From contig NZ_BMMM01000026.1 of the NCBI RefSeq assembly GCF_014645835.1, forward strand, positions 82,575 to 146,574: a stretch of DNA of 64,000 bases, given 5' to 3'. Numbering within the stretch: position 1 is the stretch's first letter; every line of letters starts with the position of its first letter. The position numbers and the translations under genes are program-made. Of the stretch, positions 16,886 to 24,754 are shown piece after piece. The notes beneath the pieces are model-generated. The model saw only the letters and a list, made by a program, of their open reading frames with translations. It did no database searches and was not told the origin of the DNA. The DNA comes from Streptomyces albiflavescens. Lineage in GTDB: Bacteria > Actinomycetota > Actinomycetes > Streptomycetales > Streptomycetaceae.

Positions 16886-17490
16886 TTGCCGAAGGCCGCC
16901 CCGCTCTCGTAGTGGCGGAAGGCCTCGTGGACCTCGTCGAAGCCGAAGACGCGGTCGATGACCGGGCGCGTCCCGTGCAGCGTCAGCGCCCGGTTCATGG
17001 ACTCGAAGTGCGCCCGGCTGCCGACGAACACCCGGCGGATCGTCGCCAGACTCGCCGCGTACGCCGCGTTGGAGATCTCGATGCCCGGCCTGCGCGGGTT
17101 GCCGGTGATCAGGAGCACGATCTGGCCGTAGAGCGCGGCGGCGCACATCGACTGCTCGATGGTGTCGGGGCCATTGGTCTCGACGACGAGGTCCGCACCG
17201 CGACCGCCCGTCAACTCCCTCACCGTCAACCCCCATTCGGGGTTCTCCGCGTAGTTGACGACGTGGTCCGCGCCGAGCGCCTTGAGACGGTCGGCCTTCG
17301 CGGCGCTCGACGTCGTCGCGATGACCTCGGCGCCCAGCATCTTGGCGAACTGCACCACGAAGAGGGACAGCGCGCCGGTGCCCAGGGTGAGCGCGGTCTG
17401 GCCGGGGGCCAGGGGCTCGCCGCCCATCAGGGAGTGCCAGGCGGTGACTCCGGCGCAGGGCAAGCAAGCCGCTTCCTCCGGGACGGCGAT
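16861..17490 (-). pseudogene. Zinc-binding alcohol dehydrogenase family, N-terminal domain lost
   Basis: About 210 residues of an MDR-type NADPH:quinone reductase-like protein remain, from IAVPEEAACLPCAGVTAWHSL through the Rossmann domain (LTLGTGALSLFVVQFAKMLGAEVIATTS) to the C-terminus VHEAFRHYESGAAFGKVVIR. The whole GroES-like N-terminal domain (about 130 residues) is missing and replaced by repeat-rich sequence upstream of 17490. An ATG at 17541 opens an in-frame short product, but without the catalytic domain this should be inactive. It is divergent from the XRE gene at 17637, so it was probably its target. Confidence 0.75.
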
Positions 17491-17494
17491 CCAG

Positions 17495-17636
17495 GACGGC
17501 GATGTCGTAGAGACGACTGTCGTCGCGGAGAGTGCCATGTCCTGGAGACGACTGTCGTCGCGGAGATGGCCGTCGTCCCGGCGCGGGCCACGTCGCAAAG
17601 ACCGCGATGTCGTACCCGTGACGTACAACTGATCCC
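17495..17636. promoter_or_regulatory. Repeat-rich promoter region of the divergent XRE gene
   Basis: Two copies of GAGACGACTGTCGTCGCGGA (about 17511 and 17541), each with the palindrome ACGACTGTCGT, and two copies of GCGATGTCGTA (about 17500 and 17603). They lie where the lost N-terminal part of the dehydrogenase should be and just before the XRE start. They are likely operator repeats of the XRE regulator, possibly multiplied by the rearrangement. Confidence 0.5.
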
Positions 17637-18437
17637 ATGACCACCAGCATCTCCACCGAGCCCCCTCCCTTCGCCCGGGAGCTGTTGCGCTGGCGCACCG
17701 CGCGCCGGGTCAGTCAGCTGGAGCTCGCCTCGCGGGCGGGGACGACGCAGCGGTACGTCAGCTTCATCGAGCGTGGGCGTTCGGTGCCCGGCAGAGAGAT
17801 CGTGATCAGGCTTGCCGAGTCGTTGGAGCTGACGCTGCGGGAGCGCAACTCTCTGCTTCTGGCGGCCGGTTACGCGCCCGCGTTCGCCGAGTCACCGCTC
17901 GACGCGGTCGCGCTGAAGCCCGTACGGGAGGCGCTGGACAGCATTCTCGAAGGGCATCTGCCCTATCCGGCCGTGGTGGCGGGGCCACGGGGTGAACTCG
18001 TCGCGGCCAACGAGGCGTTCGACGTCCTCACCGAGGGGGTCGCCCCGGAACTGCTCGCACCGCCCGTCAACGTACTGCGCCTCGCGCTGCATCCGCGCGG
18101 GATGGCGTCACGGGTGGTGAACCTGGACGCGTGGGGGCAGCACATCGTGGAGAACCTGCGGGCCCGGGCCGTCCGCAGCCCCGATCCCCGGCTCGACGCG
18201 CTGACCGAGGAGCTGGCGGAGTACGTACCGGCGAGCGCGCCCGGCGCGGACTACCTCGGCTTCGCCGTACCGCTGCGACTGCGCTGCGCGGAGGGCGAGT
18301 TGAGACTGCTCACCACGCTGACGTCGTTCGCGACGGCAGTGGACGTCACGCTCGCCGAGCTCCACCTGGAGGCGTTCCTCCCGGCGGACCGGGAGACGGC
18401 GGAGATCCTGCGGAAGCGCGCCGCGCAGCGCACGTGA
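17637..18437 (+). CDS. XRE-family regulator with MmyB-like ligand domain
   Basis: Protein of 266 residues. The helix-turn-helix covers about residues 12-75 (LLRWRTARRVSQLELASRAG, RYVSFIERGRSVPGREIV), followed by the MLTR/MmyB domain with YPAVVAGPRGELVAANEAFD and ADYLGFAVPLRLRCAEGELR. Start ATG 17637 with upstream operator-like repeats. It is divergent from the truncated dehydrogenase. Its stop codon lies in the first unit of a 26-base tandem array. Confidence 0.9.
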   Translation: MTTSISTEPPPFARELLRWRTARRVSQLELASRAGTTQRYVSFIERGRSVPGREIVIRLAESLELTLRERNSLLLAAGYAPAFAESPLDAVALKPVREALDSILEGHLPYPAVVAGPRGELVAANEAFDVLTEGVAPELLAPPVNVLRLALHPRGMASRVVNLDAWGQHIVENLRARAVRSPDPRLDALTEELAEYVPASAPGADYLGFAVPLRLRCAEGELRLLTTLTSFATAVDVTLAELHLEAFLPADRETAEILRKRAAQRT

Positions 18438-18528
18438 TCAGCACTCATGACCAGCGCACGTGATCAGCACTCAAGACCAGCGCACGTGATCAGCTCGCCT
18501 GATCAGCGCACGTGATCAGCGCAGGTGA
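18426..18528. repeat. 26-base tandem array containing both convergent stop codons
   Basis: Four units with a strict 26-base period starting at 18426, 18452, 18478 and 18504; each begins CAGCGCACGTGATCAGC. The first unit contains the stop codon of the XRE gene and the last contains the stop codon of the RNase H/phosphatase gene on the other strand. TGATCA gives each unit a short palindrome. Confidence 0.9.
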
Positions 18529-19877
18529 GACGTGTCGTTGAACAGCCGGACGCTCGCGTTGCCGTCCGCGTAGTACGCCACCGCGGAGAGCGAGGCCGCG
18601 GACAGTTCCATACGGAACAGGGACTCCGGCGGGGCGCCGAGGGCGAGGCGTACGAGGGTCTTGATCGGGGTGACGTGCGAGACGAGCAGGACGGTGCGGC
18701 CGGCGTACGAGGCGATCAGCTTGTCGCGGGTGGTGGCCATGCGACGGGCGGTCGCCGCGAAGCTCTCGCCGCCGCCGGTCGGTTCGGCCTTCGGCGAGGC
18801 GAGCCAGGCGTTCAGGTCGTCGGGGTAGCGCTCCCGCACCTCGCCGAACGTCAGCCCCTCCCAGGCACCGAAGTCCGTCTCGCGCAGCCCGTCCTCGATG
18901 ACCACGTCGAGGCCGAGGCGGGCGGCGACGGCGCCCGCGGTCTCGCGGGTCCGGGTGAGCGGCGACGCCACGATCGCCTGGATCGTGCCGCGTGCGGCCA
19001 GCGCCGCGGCGACCCGCTCGGCCTGTTCCCGGCCCACGTCCGACAGCGACGGGTCGCTGCCGCCGCTGCCCGAGAACCGCTTCTGCGGGGTCAGGAGGGT
19101 CTCGCCGTGGCGCAGGAGTACGAAGGTGGCGGGGGCGCCCATGTCGGGGGCTGCGCCCCAGCCGACGGTCGGTGCGGTGGCGGCCACGTTCTGCGCGGCC
19201 CTCATGTCGCTTTCGGCCTGTGCGGCTCCGCCGCCGGGTGACGGGGTGGACCCGGGAGTCGTCAGACCGCGGGCCGTCGCGGTCTGGTCGCGCGGTTCCC
19301 CGCGCCCCTCACGGGGCGCACCCGAACCCGTCGCCGCTGCCAGTGCCGCCCGTGCCTTCGCCGCACCCGCCGCCGCGTCCCCGGGCGGACCCGACGGCTC
19401 GGGCGCCGCAGAGCGGGCCGCACGCGCGTCCAGTTCCGCCGTGGACGCCGACGGCGACCACTGCTCGCCCCGCCGTCCCGCGTCCATCGCCTCGTTGGCG
19501 AGCCGGTCGGCGTGCTTGTTCCGCTCGCGCGGGATCCACTCGTAGGTGACCTGCTCGGGCGGGAAGATCCGCGCGGCCTCGGCGGCCAGCGGCTTCATGT
19601 CCGGGTGCTTGATCTTCCAGCGGCCGGACATCTGCTCGACGACGAGCTTGGAGTCCATACGGACCCGTACCGCGGCGGTCGGGTCCAGTTCGCGGGCCGC
19701 GCGCAGGCCCGTCACCAGCCCCCGGTACTCCGCGACGTTGTTGGTGGCGATGCCGATGTACTCGGCGCGCTCCACCAGCGTCTCCCCGGTGGCCGCGTCG
19801 ATGACCACGGAGCCGTAGCCCGCGGGCCCCGGGTTGCCCCGGGAACCGCCGTCGGCCTCGACGATGAACTCCCGCAC
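18516..19877 (-). CDS. Bifunctional RNase HI / acid phosphatase (CobC-like)
   Basis: Fusion of 453 residues. Residues 1-140 are an RNase HI domain of the actinobacterial type (FIVEADGGSRGNPGPAGYGS, AEYRGL, MDSKLVVEQMSG, RNKHADRLANEAMD). An Ala/Pro/Ser-rich linker of about 110 residues follows, then a histidine phosphatase domain from about 250 with the RHGE motif (FVLLRHGETLLTPQKRFSG) and a C-terminal SHVTPIK. The homologue SCO2299 of S. coelicolor is known to hydrolyse RNA/DNA hybrids and to act as an acid phosphatase. It is followed by the zinc-ribbon and Nif3 genes upstream on the same strand, a conserved neighbourhood. Confidence 0.93.
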   Translation of the reverse strand: MREFIVEADGGSRGNPGPAGYGSVVIDAATGETLVERAEYIGIATNNVAEYRGLVTGLRAARELDPTAAVRVRMDSKLVVEQMSGRWKIKHPDMKPLAAEAARIFPPEQVTYEWIPRERNKHADRLANEAMDAGRRGEQWSPSASTAELDARAARSAAPEPSGPPGDAAAGAAKARAALAAATGSGAPREGRGEPRDQTATARGLTTPGSTPSPGGGAAQAESDMRAAQNVAATAPTVGWGAAPDMGAPATFVLLRHGETLLTPQKRFSGSGGSDPSLSDVGREQAERVAAALAARGTIQAIVASPLTRTRETAGAVAARLGLDVVIEDGLRETDFGAWEGLTFGEVRERYPDDLNAWLASPKAEPTGGGESFAATARRMATTRDKLIASYAGRTVLLVSHVTPIKTLVRLALGAPPESLFRMELSAASLSAVAYYADGNASVRLFNDTSHLR

Positions 19878-19928
19878 GCGTCAAGCCCCTTACAGACTTC
19901 TCGCAGACCCGCAGGTCTACCGACTTAC

Positions 19929-20672
19929 TTACAGACCGGACTCGGACGTACGCACCAGGATGCGACGGCAGTTCTCGCAGCGCAGCACGGTGTCCGGGGA
20001 GGCCGCCTTCACCTCGTTGACCTCGGTGATGTTGAGCTCCAGGCGGCAGCCCTCGCAGCGGCGCTGGTAGAGCCGGGCCGCGCCGACGCCACCCTGCTGC
20101 TCGCGCAGCTTGTCGTAGAGCTTGAGCAGGTCGGCGGGGATCGTGCCGGCGATGACCTCGCGCTCCTTGGTCACCGTCGCGGTCTCACCGTCGAGGGACT
20201 CGAAGGCGGCGTCCCGGCGCGAGGTCGCGTCGTCGATCTTCGACTGGACGGAGGAGACACGCTCGGTCAGCTCGGCGACGCGCTCCTGGGCGGACTCGCG
20301 GCGCTCCATGACCTCCAGGACGACGTCCTCCAGGTCACCCTGACGCTTGGCGAGGGAGGTGATCTCGCGCTGGAGGTTCTCCAGGTCCTTGGGGGACGAC
20401 ACGGCACCGGAGTCGAGGCGCTTCTGGTCGCGGACGGCACGCTGGCGCACCTGGTCGACGTCCTGCTCCGCCTTGGTCTGCTCGCGGGCGCAGTCGCTCT
20501 CCTCGGTCTGCGCGGCGACGAGCAGGTCGCGCAGCTGTGTGAGGTCCTTGTTCAGCGACTCGATCTCGGCGTGCTCGGGCAGCGACCTCCGCTTGTGCGC
20601 CAGCTGCTGGAGGCGTACGTCGAGGGCCTGGACGTCGAGGAGTCGGATCTGGTCGGCGGGCGCGGCGTTCAG
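19929..20672 (-). CDS. Coiled-coil protein with C4-type zinc ribbon (zf-RING_7/CT398-like)
   Basis: Protein of 247 residues: long alpha-helical coiled coil (about residues 10-175, heptads rich in Leu, Glu, Arg) and a C-terminal ribbon RRCEGCRLELNITEVNEV, RCENCRRILVR with two CxxC knuckles. Members may act with secretion or nucleic-acid systems; no function is established for the actinobacterial form. The frame has no ATG or GTG at a sensible place. The most credible start is CTG at 20672, with AGGAG eight bases upstream and a 4-base CTGA overlap with the Nif3 stop, which implies translational coupling. Confidence 0.85.
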   Translation of the reverse strand: MNAAPADQIRLLDVQALDVRLQQLAHKRRSLPEHAEIESLNKDLTQLRDLLVAAQTEESDCAREQTKAEQDVDQVRQRAVRDQKRLDSGAVSSPKDLENLQREITSLAKRQGDLEDVVLEVMERRESAQERVAELTERVSSVQSKIDDATSRRDAAFESLDGETATVTKEREVIAGTIPADLLKLYDKLREQQGGVGAARLYQRRCEGCRLELNITEVNEVKAASPDTVLRCENCRRILVRTSESGL

Positions 20673-21520
20673 TTGGGGGCTCCTGATGTGTCGGTGTGAG
20701 AGGCCGCGTGGGCGGTCCAGGGGTCGGTGACCGTCTTCGAGACGTGGACCCGCAGGCCCCATCCATGACGGTCGGAGATCTCGTCGAGCTGGGCGGCGGC
20801 CAGCTCGCACCAGGGCCACTCGGTGGCCCAGTGCGCCGCGTCGAGCAGCGCGAGAGGACTGTGGGCGCGGGCCTCGGACGCCGGGTGGTGGCGCAGGTCC
20901 GCGGTGAGGAAGGCGTCCGCGCCCGCGGCGCGCACGTCGTCGAAGAGGCTGTCGCCGGAGCCGCCGCTGACCACGACGGTCCGTACCAGCGCCTCGGGGT
21001 CGCCCGCGACCCGGATGCCCTGCGCGGTGGCGGGCAGCCGCTCCGCGGCACGCGCGGCGAGTTCACGGACGGTCAGCGGGTGGTCCAGCTCACAGACCCG
21101 GCCAAGACCCCGGCGGCCGTCCGGGTCGGTGGGGTCCGGCACGAGGGGGCGTACGACACGAAGGTCCAGTGCGCCCGCGAGGGCGTCGGAGACTCCCGGA
21201 TCGGCGCGGTCGGCGTTGGTGTGCGCGACGTGCAGAGCGATGTCGTTCTTGATCAGGGTGTGCACGACGCGGCCCTTGAAGCTGGTGGCCGCCACCGTCG
21301 TCGTACCGCGCAGATAGAGCGGATGGTGGGTGACCAGCAGATCCGCACCCAGCTTGACCGCTTCGTCGACGATGTCCTGGACCGGGTCGACGGCGAACAG
21401 CACGCGCGTGACCTCCTGGTCGGGGTCGCCGCAGACGGTGCCGACCGCGTCCCAGTCCTCGGCCCTCTCCGGGGGCCAGAGGGAGTCGAGCGCGGCGATG
21501 ACTTCAGACAGACGGGGCAC
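20669..21520 (-). CDS. Nif3-like dinuclear metal centre protein
   Basis: Protein of 283 residues of the Nif3/YbgI/DUF34 family, often called GTP cyclohydrolase I type 2 homologue. Conserved metal ligands are visible: ADLLVTHHPLYLRG (residues near 60-70), HVAHTNADRADPGVSDALA, FLTADLRHHPASEA and LLDAAHWATEW. The family forms toroidal hexamers with a two-metal site; its reaction is not settled. The gene is coupled to the zinc-ribbon gene by a CTGA overlap. Start ATG 21520. Confidence 0.92.
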   Translation of the reverse strand: MPRLSEVIAALDSLWPPERAEDWDAVGTVCGDPDQEVTRVLFAVDPVQDIVDEAVKLGADLLVTHHPLYLRGTTTVAATSFKGRVVHTLIKNDIALHVAHTNADRADPGVSDALAGALDLRVVRPLVPDPTDPDGRRGLGRVCELDHPLTVRELAARAAERLPATAQGIRVAGDPEALVRTVVVSGGSGDSLFDDVRAAGADAFLTADLRHHPASEARAHSPLALLDAAHWATEWPWCELAAAQLDEISDRHGWGLRVHVSKTVTDPWTAHAASHTDTSGAPN

Positions 21521-21764
21521 GGGGAAAGGCTACCTGCCTTACGTCCCTGTCCGACCTGTCGCGGGCCACTCGACCAGCGCCCCGGCGGCGCGCGGGTTCC
21601 GCCGCCCGGTCCCCCACCCGTGCCTCCCCACCACCGTCCAGCACATCCGCCCCCGTTCCCTCAGGCGAATCCCGACATGGCCACCCTTATGTGTGAAGCC
21701 GCCGCCCGTCGGTGCCACGTCTGTGCGTGCGAAAACTAGCTTCGTCGCTGGAGGTGAGCGAACG

Positions 21765-23264
21765 ATGACGGCCTGTGCGACGGAGCCCATGGCAGAGAAC
21801 GAGGACGAGAGCCACGACGCGCGCCATGAGGCGAACGACGACCTGAACGACTGGACCGCCCGTCCCGCCTGTGTGATCACCGCTGACGGCACATACGCGG
21901 CGCGCCTCACCCTGGCCGGCGACTCCTGGTACCCGGAGCGCTGGACGCTGGACGGCCCCGAGCCGTACGCCGTGCCGCTGCCCGCCCACCAGCCGGAGGA
22001 ACCCGGCACCGAGGTGCAGCCGCTGACCGACGGAAGGGTGCTGATCCACCGGGTGACGGACGGACGGCACGTCTTCTCGCTGCTGTACCCGACCGGGCCC
22101 GGCACCGGCGAACTGCCGCTCGGCGCGGTGGAGTGCCCCCACGAGGGCACCCGGCTGCGGCTGCTGCCGCCCGCACCGGGTGGGCAGCGCGCGTACGCCC
22201 TCGCCGTGGGCCGTGGCTCCACGGCGGTGTGGCTGGTGGCGGGCGGCGCGTTCGGCCCCGAACACCTGGCCCAGGTGCCGGGCCACTGCTCGGGCGGGGT
22301 GTGGCTGGACGGCACCGGCCGCCTGCTCGCCCTGGACCGCTACCAGAACGGCCGCACCAAGACGGTGGTCGTCGACCTGGAGCGCGGCGGCGAGATGTCG
22401 CCGTTCCTCCAGATCGCCGAGCAGAGCAACGACCGTCTGCTCCTCGCGGACGCCGACAGCGGCCTCCTCCTCATCCGCTCCGACGCCCCGTCCCCGGGCC
22501 ACGAGCGCCTCGGCTGGGGCGTCGTCGGCAGCACCCTGCCCATCCGCTTCCCGGAGTGCCTGCGCCTGACCGACTGCGCGGTGACACCCTTCGCGATCCA
22601 GCCGGGCCAGATGCTCACCCCCGAGACCTGCGCGGTGGCCCTGCGCATCGACGGCCCGGCGGGCACCTGGCTGGGCATCTGGCGCCCCGCCGAACGCCAC
22701 GTCCACCATCTCCCGGCCCCCGAGGGCTGGTTGGCGGGCACCGGCCTGTGGACCAGAGAGGGGGTGCTCCAACTCCCGTACGCGACCGGGGCGGTGCCGT
22801 GCGGGGTGGCACGGGTGGAAGCGCCCACGGGGGTGGAAGAAAGGGGCCTTGACCGGGACGCCGGCCAGGGCCCCGAGTCACGACCACCGGCCCGCCCGGT
22901 CCCTCTCCAATACGCCCCGCTGACCGGTCGGGTGGTGCGGTTGAAGGGCCGAGAGCCACAACCGGGCAGGTTCATCCGGGTACCCCAGGCCCGTCCGGCG
23001 CTTGAAGACCAGGCCGCGCACCACACCACACCCATCCCGACACCCATCCCGGGCGACACACTCCACCCCGTCCGGCGCCCCTTGGCCCGTCCGGCGTTCC
23101 AGGACGAGGCCCTCAAGGCCGACAGCGGGGGCCTGGGAGCAGCGGCCTCGTGGAGCGACGGGGGTCTCCCCGGCTCGAGCGGAGCCGAGAGCTTGGGTGA
23201 GGTTCGGGGCAGGGAGGGCGACGAAAGCTCACCCACCGACAGTCCCGCCATGACCGCCAGTTAG
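21765..23264 (+). CDS. Conserved Streptomyces protein of unknown function with repeat-derived C-terminus
   Basis: Protein of 499 residues, started at ATG 21765 because GGAGGTGA precedes it; the open frame to 21330 is antisense to nif3. Residues about 30-360 look like a beta-propeller or beta-sandwich domain (repeating motifs such as WYPERWTLDG, VWLVAGGAFGPEHLAQV, GGVWLDGTGRLLALDRYQNG). No catalytic motif was recognised. From about residue 400 on, the coding sequence consists of dispersed Streptomyces repeats (22987-23016, 23086-23150, 23159-23205), so the real domain probably ended earlier and the frame ran into repeat DNA. Confidence 0.75.
   Translation: MTACATEPMAENEDESHDARHEANDDLNDWTARPACVITADGTYAARLTLAGDSWYPERWTLDGPEPYAVPLPAHQPEEPGTEVQPLTDGRVLIHRVTDGRHVFSLLYPTGPGTGELPLGAVECPHEGTRLRLLPPAPGGQRAYALAVGRGSTAVWLVAGGAFGPEHLAQVPGHCSGGVWLDGTGRLLALDRYQNGRTKTVVVDLERGGEMSPFLQIAEQSNDRLLLADADSGLLLIRSDAPSPGHERLGWGVVGSTLPIRFPECLRLTDCAVTPFAIQPGQMLTPETCAVALRIDGPAGTWLGIWRPAERHVHHLPAPEGWLAGTGLWTREGVLQLPYATGAVPCGVARVEAPTGVEERGLDRDAGQGPESRPPARPVPLQYAPLTGRVVRLKGREPQPGRFIRVPQARPALEDQAAHHTTPIPTPIPGDTLHPVRRPLARPAFQDEALKADSGGLGAAASWSDGGLPGSSGAESLGEVRGREGDESSPTDSPAMTAS
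22987..23150 (+). repeat. Dispersed 'CCGTCCGGCG' repeat, two copies in coding sequence
   Basis: Copies at 22987-23016 (partial) and 23086-23150 of the element with core CCCGTCCGGCGTT and GACGAGGCC. The longer one matches, over about 65 bases, an inverted copy at 33845-33917. This element is common in Streptomyces intergenic DNA; here it is translated as part of the 499-residue protein. Confidence 0.8.
23159..23205. repeat. Dispersed GC-rich palindromic repeat, copy 1
   Basis: GGGGGTCTCCCC followed by GCTCGAGCGGAGCCGAG and AGCTTGGG. Related copies occur at 47622-47665 and 60085-60130. All three lie inside predicted coding regions. Confidence 0.8.
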
Positions 23265-23313
23265 ACTCCCCCGGCTGTAAAAGAAGGATCTTGCATACGG
23301 GGTGAACACTTCA

Positions 23314-23478
23314 ATGAGCGACACCAGCACGATGAATGCGCCGGGCGCCGACTCCCACGAGGCCACGGCCGAGGCCGAAGGCCATGGCAGGCACCGCGGC
23401 CCGAACTCCGGCCACGACGACGCGGCGACCCCGCACGGCCGCCACCGCAAGCCGTCCGACCAGGACAACGCGGCCTGA
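23314..23478 (+). CDS. Small hydrophilic Streptomyces protein (54 aa)
   Basis: Reads MSDTSTMNAPGADSHEATAE and ends KPSDQDNAA. It is rich in His, Gly, Asp and Arg, with no membrane segment. Codon third positions are strongly G/C, and a perfect 14-base-pair terminator follows 20 bases after the stop, which supports a real gene. I recall similar short 'hypothetical proteins' in other streptomycetes. Function unknown; probably intrinsically disordered. Confidence 0.65.
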   Translation: MSDTSTMNAPGADSHEATAEAEGHGRHRGPNSGHDDAATPHGRHRKPSDQDNAA

Positions 23479-23498
23479 CGGCACGCCGAACCCGGCAC

Positions 23499-23532
23499 AC
23501 GGCCCCGCTCGCGCCATGGCGAGCGGGGCCGT
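23499..23532 (+). terminator. Strong hairpin terminator after the 54-aa gene
   Basis: Perfect 14-base-pair stem ACGGCCCCGCTCGC / GCGAGCGGGGCCGT with a 6-base loop. There is no T-run, as is usual in Streptomyces. Confidence 0.85.
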
Positions 23533-23621
23533 TCCGTGCGGGGCTCCCCCGGGCCCCACGCGTGGGCGACGTCCAAGTCCCCCGCCGTCGAGTCGACTCC
23601 CTCTTGTCCAGGGGAGAACCG

Positions 23622-23678
23622 ACCGTTCCTGGGCAGTGAGCGGGAGCGAGCCCGTGCACTGCCGCCCGAAGGAACGGT
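23622..23678. repeat. Long imperfect inverted repeat in the intergenic region
   Basis: ACCGTTCCTGGGCAGTG (23622-23638) pairs with CACTGCCGCCCGAAGGAACGGT, written as CACTGCC-GCCCGAAGGAACGGT (23657-23678), forming a 17-pair stem with a small bulge. A run of CCGGCGCCCGGCGTCCGG-type repeats follows at 23710-23765. The role is unknown: terminator for the SDR gene, small RNA or mobile-element remnant. Confidence 0.5.
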
Positions 23679-23792
23679 AGCCACCGGTAGCCCATGTCCG
23701 GTGGTCGGCGTCCGGTTGCCGGCGCCCGGCGTCCGGCGCCCGGCGCCCGGCGTCCGAGACGCCGGTAGCCGACACCCGAAAGCTCCGAAAAG

Positions 23793-24731
23793 CTATTCGT
23801 GCTTGAGCCCCAGCACCTCCACCGCCGCGAACGTCTCGCCCTTCGGGCGGTCCGCGTAGTGCGGAGTCAGCAGGGCGTCCAGCTCGTCGTACGTGAAGAC
23901 GTCCTGCTTGGTGTCGAACTTGGTGGCCACCCGCGGGCGTTCGACGATCGCGACCATGCCGCCGTGCACGACGAGCAGCTGGCCGTTGACGTGCGCGGCG
24001 GCGGGCGAGGCCAAGTAGCCGACGAGCGGGGCGACATGCTCGGGCGCGAGCGGATCGAGTCCCTCCTCCGGCTGCCCGAATCCGGCGAACACGTCCTCCG
24101 TCATACGGGTCCGCGCCCGCGGGCAGATGACGTTCGCCGTCACCCCGTACTTCGCGAGCGCCAGCGCGGTCGAGGTCGTCAGCCCGACGATTCCGCCCTT
24201 CGCCGCGGCATAGTTGGGCTGCCCCGCCGAACCGGCGAGGTACGCCTCCGACGAGGTGTTCACGATCCGCCCGTACACGGGCCCGTCGGCCGCCTTGGAG
24301 CGTGCCCGCCAGTGCACGGACGCGAAGTGGGTCGTGTTGAAGTGGCCTTTGAGGTGCACCCGGACGACCGAGTCCCACTCGCCCTCGGTCATCGAGAAGA
24401 TCATCCGGTCGCGCAGGATGCCCGCGTTGTTGACCAGGATATCGAGCTTCCCGAATTCGGTGACCGCCAACTCGACGAGTTCGCGGGCCTGTTCGTGGTC
24501 GGCGACGTCCCCGGTGTGGGCGACGGCCCGGCCGCCCGCCGCGCGGATCTCCGCGGCGACCTCCTCGGCGGGCGTGGCCGAGGCCTCGCCGGAACCGTCC
24601 CGCCCGGGCTGCCCGTAGTCGTTGACGACAACGGCCGCGCCCAGACGGCCGAGTTCCAGCGCCTCGGCCCGTCCGAGGCCGCGCCCCGCGCCGGTCACGA
24701 TCGCGGTGAGACCTTCAAGTGGCAGTGACAT
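23793..24731 (-). CDS. Hsd4A-like short-chain dehydrogenase (3-hydroxyacyl-CoA type)
   Basis: SDR of 312 residues. Cofactor motif TGAGRGLGRAEA at residue 13, an extended VVNDYGQPGRDGSGEASATP loop as in 17-beta-HSD type 4 dehydrogenases, NNAG at about 105, and active site Ser in NTSSEAYLAG with YAAAK. The extra C-terminal 60 residues (QDVFTYDELDALLTPHYADR) are typical of the Hsd4A type, which oxidises the 3-hydroxyacyl-CoA side-chain intermediate in mycobacterial cholesterol catabolism. Third gene of an operon with the MaoC hydratase and alcohol dehydrogenase; a KstR box precedes the operon. Start ATG 24731. Confidence 0.87.
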   Translation of the reverse strand: MSLPLEGLTAIVTGAGRGLGRAEALELGRLGAAVVVNDYGQPGRDGSGEASATPAEEVAAEIRAAGGRAVAHTGDVADHEQARELVELAVTEFGKLDILVNNAGILRDRMIFSMTEGEWDSVVRVHLKGHFNTTHFASVHWRARSKAADGPVYGRIVNTSSEAYLAGSAGQPNYAAAKGGIVGLTTSTALALAKYGVTANVICPRARTRMTEDVFAGFGQPEEGLDPLAPEHVAPLVGYLASPAAAHVNGQLLVVHGGMVAIVERPRVATKFDTKQDVFTYDELDALLTPHYADRPKGETFAAVEVLGLKHE

Positions 24732-24754
24732 CAAGGTCCTTAGCGGTTGTGGGA

